Assembly: GCF_904849725.1 (NCBI RefSeq) | Contig: NC_058518.1 | Span: forward strand, 419,685,081-419,749,080 | Direction: 5' to 3' | DNA length: 64,000 nt | DNA from: Hordeum vulgare subsp. vulgare | Lineage: Eukaryota > Streptophyta > Magnoliopsida > Poales > Poaceae | Part shown: positions 58,043 to 64,000 of the stretch, piece by piece | How the letters are laid out: each line of letters opens with the position of its first letter | Numbering within the stretch: position 1 is the first letter of the stretch | The notes under the pieces: model-generated | Database searches by the model: none | Seen by the model: only the letters and a program-made list of their open reading frames with translations | Told to the model about the DNA's origin: nothing | Program-made: the position numbers and the translations under genes

Positions 58043-58081
58043 GGAATCTCGGGGACGAGATTCCTGTAAGAGGGATAGGTC
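58043..58081 (+). promoter_or_regulatory. Pre-PPT stem-loop and polypurine tract of W
   Basis: GGAATCTC (58043-58050), loop GGGGAC and GAGATTCC (58057-58064) form a perfect 8-bp stem. A purine tract aagagggatagg at 58068-58079 follows, and the LTR begins at 58082. V has the same arrangement. Confidence 0.8.
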
Positions 58082-61000
58082 TGTCACACCCTGTTTTTCA
58101 CCACAAGTATTTTATGTTGCAAAATCAGAGCTTGTTAAATTTTTTTCAAATAATGTTGTGAGTAAATGCTTGCTTGCTTGATGACTCAAACCCATGAAAA
58201 ACTTGTTATTTTGCTCTCTTCAAAACCCCTTTTTCCTTTATATCAAGATCACCTTCATCATGTTGGGATACACTACTAGCTCATGAAGCCAAGTGGCACT
58301 TCCAACCAAAGTTGGTGATCTGATCCAAATATTATTTTCATTCATTAAAAACATTAATTGGTGATTTAAAATATTATTTTCCTATTTTATATTTATGTCT
58401 GTTTCTAAGGCCAGGAATGATATTCCCACAAGGAAAATTGCTTTCCTACCTTAGAAAATTCTGAGGAAATTCATGGAAGCTCAGAAGGACATATATTTTC
58501 CATATATAAGATTTTAAACCCTATTTTATATTAATATTATTTGAGTAAAACCCTGAAAACCATTTCTGTCTGTTTTAGCTTTTTGAGATGTTTCCAAAGG
58601 AAATAATCTCAATAAATTCCCATAAAATTACAGGAGCCCTCCCAAGCCATATTAGGTGCTCACATAAAATCTCACCTTGATCCAAGGTGGGGAAGTGAAC
58701 CTAATGAGCCCAAAACCCTCTCTAACCAGAGAAGAGTTGGAACAACTCTACATTGCAAAGTTTCTCCAATGGAGCTGAAACTTTGCAGAGGTGTTTGACA
58801 CCCCAAATGAGGACTCCACACCAAAGATGGGATTTGTGAGACTCTGATTGGCCACACTTCCTTTGTAAAGGACAGTACTGGTCATTTTGAAGCATTTCCA
58901 AGTTTACAAAGCTAAACTTGTTCAATGGAGCTCAAATTTGGTGAAACCCCATGTTTTTACCCCAAGACCAAACCTGTTAAGTGTGAGTTCCAGTGGTGGA
59001 ATGGAAGCACCCCAATTCACTGTCGAACACCTTCTGACAGGAATGTAAAAACCCTCCTAGCTACTGTTTTACCCAATGGAAAAGCCCCAAACTTGGTGAG
59101 TTAGAGCCCAGAACACCCTGAGCACTCAGTCAACCAGCCCCTCCCCAACTCCAAGCACTAGTGACAAGATCTTCAATATGAGCCGCAGGCCAGGACGGGC
59201 AACACTAGTGTTCCTTGCCTCCTTTGACCAGCTCGTGCTCCCACTAGAACACAACGGCTAGGCACACTCCCAGCAACACTCAGGACATGGAGGACACGTC
59301 CTAAGTGCCCTAGAGTGCGCCAGCATGCCGTGGTATGCCAATACTATGCTCTGGGCATGCTACAGAGAACCTCCAGCAAGGGGACGTCGCCACGGCCAGT
59401 TCTAGCCTCCCGAGTAATGTCCAAACGCTCCCCCGATAGCCACTCTGTGCAAAGCTACCATTAGGGGCCCCCTCTCCTCGCGCAAGAACTCAGGCGACGC
59501 GTGCCCGCGCACGCCCGACGCGGCCGAGCATGCACGGACGCTGCGGCTCGACCCCACTCGCTCTCCCTCTGCGGCCGATGCACCAAAAGGTCCTAAACCA
59601 CGTCCCGAACCCGTGGTTTCGCGGCCAGCACCTCACTGTGCACGCACGCGCGCCACGGTGAGTCACCGGCGCGCCCGAATTGGCTCACCGTCGCAGGCCT
59701 ATAAATAGGTCTCCCCGGCACCCCGGCACCCCCCAGGCAGCTTCAGCACAGCCACTAGACGCCCCCTAGCCGCCCAATCGAGCTCGCAGAGCCCCGGTGC
59801 TCGAGATCGACCGAGGCCCCTCCGCCTCGGAGCTCCGGTCGATCTCCGGCTACACGCCGGCTCCTGCGCCGCCCGACCTCCCATTGCACTTCCCTTGACG
59901 CCAGGATCATTTCCCCAAACTTCCCCGAGCGAATCCGTGCCCCTAGCCACTAGCTCGACGCCATCCCGAAACCTTTCCGCCACGGTCACCTCGTCGCCGG
60001 CGACCCATACCACCTCCGGTGATGTCCCGACCACGAGCAGGTAGGCGGATGAACGAGGGACACATTCCCGCTCCTAGATTGGCATGAGGGCAACGGTAGC
60101 CTCGCCGGCGTCCGTCTCCACCTCTCTGGCTGGAGGTAGGAGAAGGACCCGACAGGTGGAGCCCACCTGTCTGTGTCCTGGGGCAGCCAGCGCGCGCAGC
60201 CACTGACGCTGACCCCAGGGGCCCGCATGTCAGGTTTGAACCTGGCCCGCGCGCACCTGGTGGCCGGTCTGCTGGCTGGGCCGGCTAGGCCCCCCTGGCC
60301 TTTTCCTTTATTTTTTTAACCTGCAAGCTTAAATGATTTTTATAAAAATATTTAGCCGGTAGAAAAATATGATTCTTCCACCAACAATTTTCTAAAAATG
60401 TGTAGTAATTGATTCTGTAGAGTTTGACATTTTTTTCAAAAACAGAATCTGTTTTGGTATAATAAAATGATATTAAAAGCATTTGTTTGCTCCTGTTTGC
60501 TTTTAAATAAATATGCTTAGCTAATAAAAACCATAGGAAACATTTTCCAAAATAATAAACTAAATTTATTCAAGATTTGCAACATTTTTAAAAGCACCTT
60601 GTGATCTGTTTTGGTGTGAGCTATTATTTATTTATTCCTTTCTCGATGGTAGAGTTACCGAGTGACGGAGGATTCGGAGCGGAAGACCTCGAAGACCCCA
60701 GATACCTAGCTGACCAAGGCAAGCAGCCCTTTGACCATGACTTGAGCATATACATTGATGCATGCTAGAATAGCAAGTACTTTTCCGTTGCATGAGATCA
60801 CAGTGCCGGTTCATCATTGGTATGATGGTACCGAAGGCTTCTTCGAAGCACTTGCATGATGGTAATGTTATACATATGGCTCCTGGGAGCACAAACATGA
60901 TGAGCTTGACCCTACCATCTATGAGGATCATGCTACTGTCATGTTGACTAGTAAAGTTATAAGATCATTGCATTGAGCTTGACCCTACCCCTTGAGGGTC

Positions 61001-62317
61001 ATGGTAATACCATGTTGACAAGTAAAGTAAAAGCATTTTATCATGAGCATGATGATGAGTTAAATCAAAGAGTTTATGAAAACCCCGTCGGGTGCCACTA
61101 ATGCCCGAGGGTGATGATGAGTTGGTGGACACTTTTGGAGAAGTGGTGCACCGGGTATTTTGCGTGTGTGGTTTTGAAATGGGATTAGATTTATGATGTG
61201 TCGACCGTCCCAACCTTACCTGTACGACCACGTTACCCCTTTATGGTATGGGGCTTTGTTGATTACTCTGGTCGGTACTAGCAAAGAGCCACATTACTAG
61301 TGGCGGGAGTGATCGGTGTCACTCTCGTGATGGGGTCTTGCCAGGTAGGACGACTATGCCATTATTATGAGTTCCAGGCACACCGTTGGTCCCCGCATGG
61401 TTGATACTGTCTAGAGTCGGTGCTCGTAAGACGTACAACATATGGGCTGGGTACCAATCGAGTGGACCTCTTTGTCTAGTATCGTCAGGGGAAAGATGAT
61501 GATCGGGTACTTACCTCGGGTATACGTGATATACCGCGAGTCGTGGATGACACGGAAGTTTCCCGATTCTCGTGGGTCCAACATACTACCTCTGCAGAGT
61601 GTCAAACTATTCGAATAGCCGTGTCCACGGTCAAGGACAGTTGGGTGGTGCTGCTTAAACTACGTCCAGCGTTTCCACATAAACCAAGTGTGTGTGTGTG
61701 AGTTCGGTGAATGGTGTTAATAACCGGAGTTACTTGAGGAATTGATATGACCAAGTTCAGTGACTTGGCATATAGGGTGAACCCGGTGTGTTCAACCCTT
61801 GTCAGATATGTCGATATCTGTAACCTGTTCTTCAAGAGTAGTTCTTTAACTTGTTGCATATACCTGATCATTCCACCAAATTGCATTCCACCAAAGATAC
61901 ATGTTACTGTTATTCTTCACTATCAATGTTCGTATCATGGGCTGTTTGCGAGTACATTAAAAGTACTCATTGGCTTGCCACTGGTTATATTATTGACCAG
62001 ACATGGAAGGACCGGAGTTTGGCGACAAGTACGCCTACGGAGACGAACCTGTGATCTAGGACGCTTCCAAGTCAGAATGCCTATCGGTGTAGGCTTGATG
62101 GCATGGGCACCGCTTAGCCCTTACGAGTTTCCGCTACCCGATGTATCTGTTTAATTGGCTTTAGGCCTCGCTCTTGAACCCGACCTTCTGGTCGTTTGAT
62201 GTAATTATTTCGGTACTTGGATGTAAGACTCTATTATTCAGTATCTGTGTTCAGTGAACATTGATCCTTGGGGTCACTGGGCACGGCGAACTCGACTTGC
62301 TAGTCGGGGTCCCCACA
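58082..62317 (+). mobile_element. 3' LTR of W
   Basis: This complete 4236-bp LTR runs TGTCACACCC to GGGGTCCCCACA. TATAAATA is at 59700-59707 and the hairpin CGACC-TTCT-GGTCG at 62181-62194. It differs from the 5' LTR unevenly: about 15 differences in the first ~600 bp, but one in the ~310 bp matching 50341-50650. Confidence 0.95.
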
Positions 62318-62322
62318 GCTTG

Positions 62323-63411
62323 GGAGCTATGCTCGAGATATGATATTACTTGTTGCTCTAGGATGAAGGCTAAACACGTTCCCTTTTCTTGTAAATTTAA
62401 TGCTAATGAAACCTTGGATTCTTATGCTAATGGTATATATGATTACTATGATGTGGAACAAATAGAAGAGTTTGTTGCTTTTATGGGTGCTTATGAAATT
62501 AAAGCTCTGTTTAAAAGGTGTGATGATAATGATGATGCTTCTTACCGATCTGAAAATTTGGTTATGCTTCGTTATTTTATACTAATTATGAATATAATGC
62601 CCATATTGATCGATTTATGGAGAAATTCTACGCTGCCCAAGAAAAGACTAATATTTTGCAGGAAACTATGGAAGAAGAAAATGCTAAAACTGTGAGCTCA
62701 TTAGATGAAAAAGATGACGAAGAGAGCGAAGAACAAAAGGAGGAAGAGTGGACTAGCTACCTGTGACCACCTTCTAATGAGAGTAACTCTTCAACTCATA
62801 CATTGTTTAATTTCCCTTCGAAGGATGAATGCTATGTTGATTGCTATGATCCCTTGGATTCGTTTGAAATATCCCTTTTTGATGAACTTGATGCTTGCTA
62901 TGCTTGTGGCCATGATGCCAATATGAATGATGCTTATGAAGATGAACTTTCTATAGTTCCTTATGTTAAACATGAAATTGTTGCTATCGCACCCACGTAT
63001 GATAGTCCTATTATCTTTTTGAACTCTCCCAACTACACTATATCGGAGAAGTTTGCTCTTATTAGGGATTACATAGATGGGTTGCCTTCTACTATTACAC
63101 ATGATGATTTTGATGAATATAATATGCATGTGCTTGCTGCTCCTACTTACAATTATTATGAGAGAGGAACTACATCTCCACCTCTCTATGTTTCCAATAC
63201 GATAAAATTGCAAGAAACTGCTTATGCTATGTATTGGCCTTTACTTGATGTGCATGAATTGTTCTTTTATGACATGCCAATGCATATGAAGAGAGTTAGA
63301 CTTCGTCATTGCATGATATATGTTACCTTGTGCTCACTACTAAATTACAAATCATTGTTAATTAAAATTGGCTTTGATATACCTTGGGATCCGGGTGGAT
63401 CCATTACTTGA
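62323..63411 (+). pseudogene. Orphan protein(s) of U, C-terminal part
   Basis: Continuing after W, the frame encodes ELCSRYDITCCSRMKAKH and NGIYDYYDVEQIEEFV, then shifts near 62575. An acidic, coiled-coil-like end (EKTNILQETMEEEN ... SEEQKEEEW) reaches TGA at about 62764. A second frame (62803-63411, 202 codons) includes CYVDCYDPLDSFEISLFDEL, SPIIFLNSPNYTISEKFALI and the C-terminal MPMH-x3-VRLR motif shared with T. No gag, protease, RT or integrase motif is visible. U seems non-autonomous over the part seen. Confidence 0.6.
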
Positions 63412-64000
63412 GCACTTTATGCCTAACTTAATGGCTTTAAAGAAGGCGCTGCCTCGGAGACAACCCGGAAGTTTTAGAGAGTCATTTATTTCTGTTGAAT
63501 GCTTTTATATAGTTTAAAAACAAAAAAAATATAGAGGGGAACTTAGAACTTTTTCAAAAAGAGAAGGGATTGAAAGGTGATGCATTGCGGAAGTGAGGGT
63601 CGACCTTGAACACTTGTGTTCATGCTCATGGAAACAATGTAGAATTTTTCATGGAAGTTTCTCGAAAAAATAATTATCCCCTTGTACAATTCCATTGTAT
63701 TATAAAAATAATGTGCCAAGTAAAGCCTTTATGATTAGTTTGGGTGATAGTTGTTTGATCATGCTGATAAAGACAGAAACTTTGTGCTCACAAAATTATT
63801 TTTAATTCCTATACAGAGAGTGCTATTGAGTTGATTCTTTTTTATGCTGATTCATATACAAAGTTTCCTAATTTTCATAATGTTTCAGAATTTTTGGAGT
63901 ATCATAAGTATGGTATAAGTTCAGATTACTACAGAATGTTCTGTTTTTGACAGATTCTATTTTCTATGCATTGCTCTCTTATTTTGATGAATCTATGGGT
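63412..64000 (+). other. Non-coding internal region of U
   Basis: It contains GCGCTGCCTCGGAGACAACCCGG (63446-63468), a variant of the motif after the coding part in S and T. The rest is A/T-rich with no recognised gene. The 3' LTR lies beyond the window. Confidence 0.6.

Larger units (their letters stand above)
48127..62317 (+). mobile_element. Full-length Tekay-type Gypsy element W, 14.2 kb, TSD GCTTG
   Basis: Order: 5' LTR 48127-52341, primer site, extra ORF, gag-pol, polypurine tract, 3' LTR 58082-62317. The TSD GCTTG is exact at 48122-48126 and 62318-62322 and interrupts the orphan ORF of U. The 5' LTR lacks the first 28 bp present in the 3' LTR. Pol carries one frameshift and one nonsense codon. 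The chromodomain-like integrase tail and long LTRs place it in the Tekay/Del chromovirus lineage. Confidence 0.95.

Noticed and set aside
1..64000. tRNA or rRNA genes
   Set aside because: Only tRNA-complementary primer sites (12-18 nt) were seen. I found no cloverleaf or rRNA blocks by eye.

Overview
This is a repeat-dense window from a large grass genome, almost certainly a Triticeae species (wheat, Aegilops or barley group). The main clue is the Copia LTR termini (TGTTGG... to ...TTTCCAACA, with the 'gcctctagggca' block), which are those of the BARE-1/Angela/WIS group. The Gypsy LTRs starting TGATACGTC with tRNA-Asp-type primer sites (TGGCGCCGTTGCCGGGGA) fit the Athila/Sabrina/WHAM/Fatima-like families. 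I see no intact host gene. Nearly everything is nested LTR retrotransposons, plus two MITEs and one fragment of a low-complexity plant gene. Family names are from memory and unverified; I call the elements A, B, S, T, U, V, W, X, Y and Z.

Layout. 1-5107: 3' end of a Tekay-type Gypsy chromovirus (V; integrase, chromodomain-like tail, 3' LTR). 5108-6590: oppositely oriented Gypsy LTR fragment with extreme G-richness. 6591-7165: mosaic of two LTR ends and a decayed primer site. About 7166-27406: Copia element A (minus strand, 3' truncated). A is split at 9016-22502 by Copia element B (minus strand, TSD TCTAA). B's 5' LTR carries two solo LTRs, Z (TSD GCCAC) and X (TSD TGGCC), and X carries solo LTR Y (TSD CACAC). 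27407-33757: S, an Athila-like element with decayed gag and protease and a 3' LTR. 33758-37878: the only stretch not dominated by recognisable LTR elements, with a spliced minus-strand gene fragment carrying a 13-codon tandem repeat, a duplicated segment, a Tourist-like MITE and probable LTR debris. 37879-46214: T, a three-LTR array of one family, carrying an 8-bp-TSD MITE and a Copia solo LTR. 46215-64000: U, a non-autonomous Athila-like element, interrupted by W (48127-62317), a full-length 14.2-kb Tekay-type element with 4.2-kb LTRs.

How the parts work together. W carries a primer site, an extra 248-codon ORF of unknown function ahead of gag, gag-protease-RT-RNase H-integrase with a chromodomain-like tail, and a polypurine tract. 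It is disabled by one frameshift and one nonsense codon. S, T and U lack RT and integrase, at least in the parts seen here. They share 3' structural sequences with each other, so they were presumably mobilised in trans by related autonomous elements.

Most promising leads: (1) a stem-loop CTCG-(A/G)GGAC-GAG at a fixed 22-23 nt before the 3' LTR in five elements from two Gypsy lineages; (2) the extra ORF of W, with a possible splice donor in the leader and acceptor-like sequences directly before both the extra ORF and gag; (3) orphan proteins in T and U that share a C-terminal motif and a downstream hairpin.
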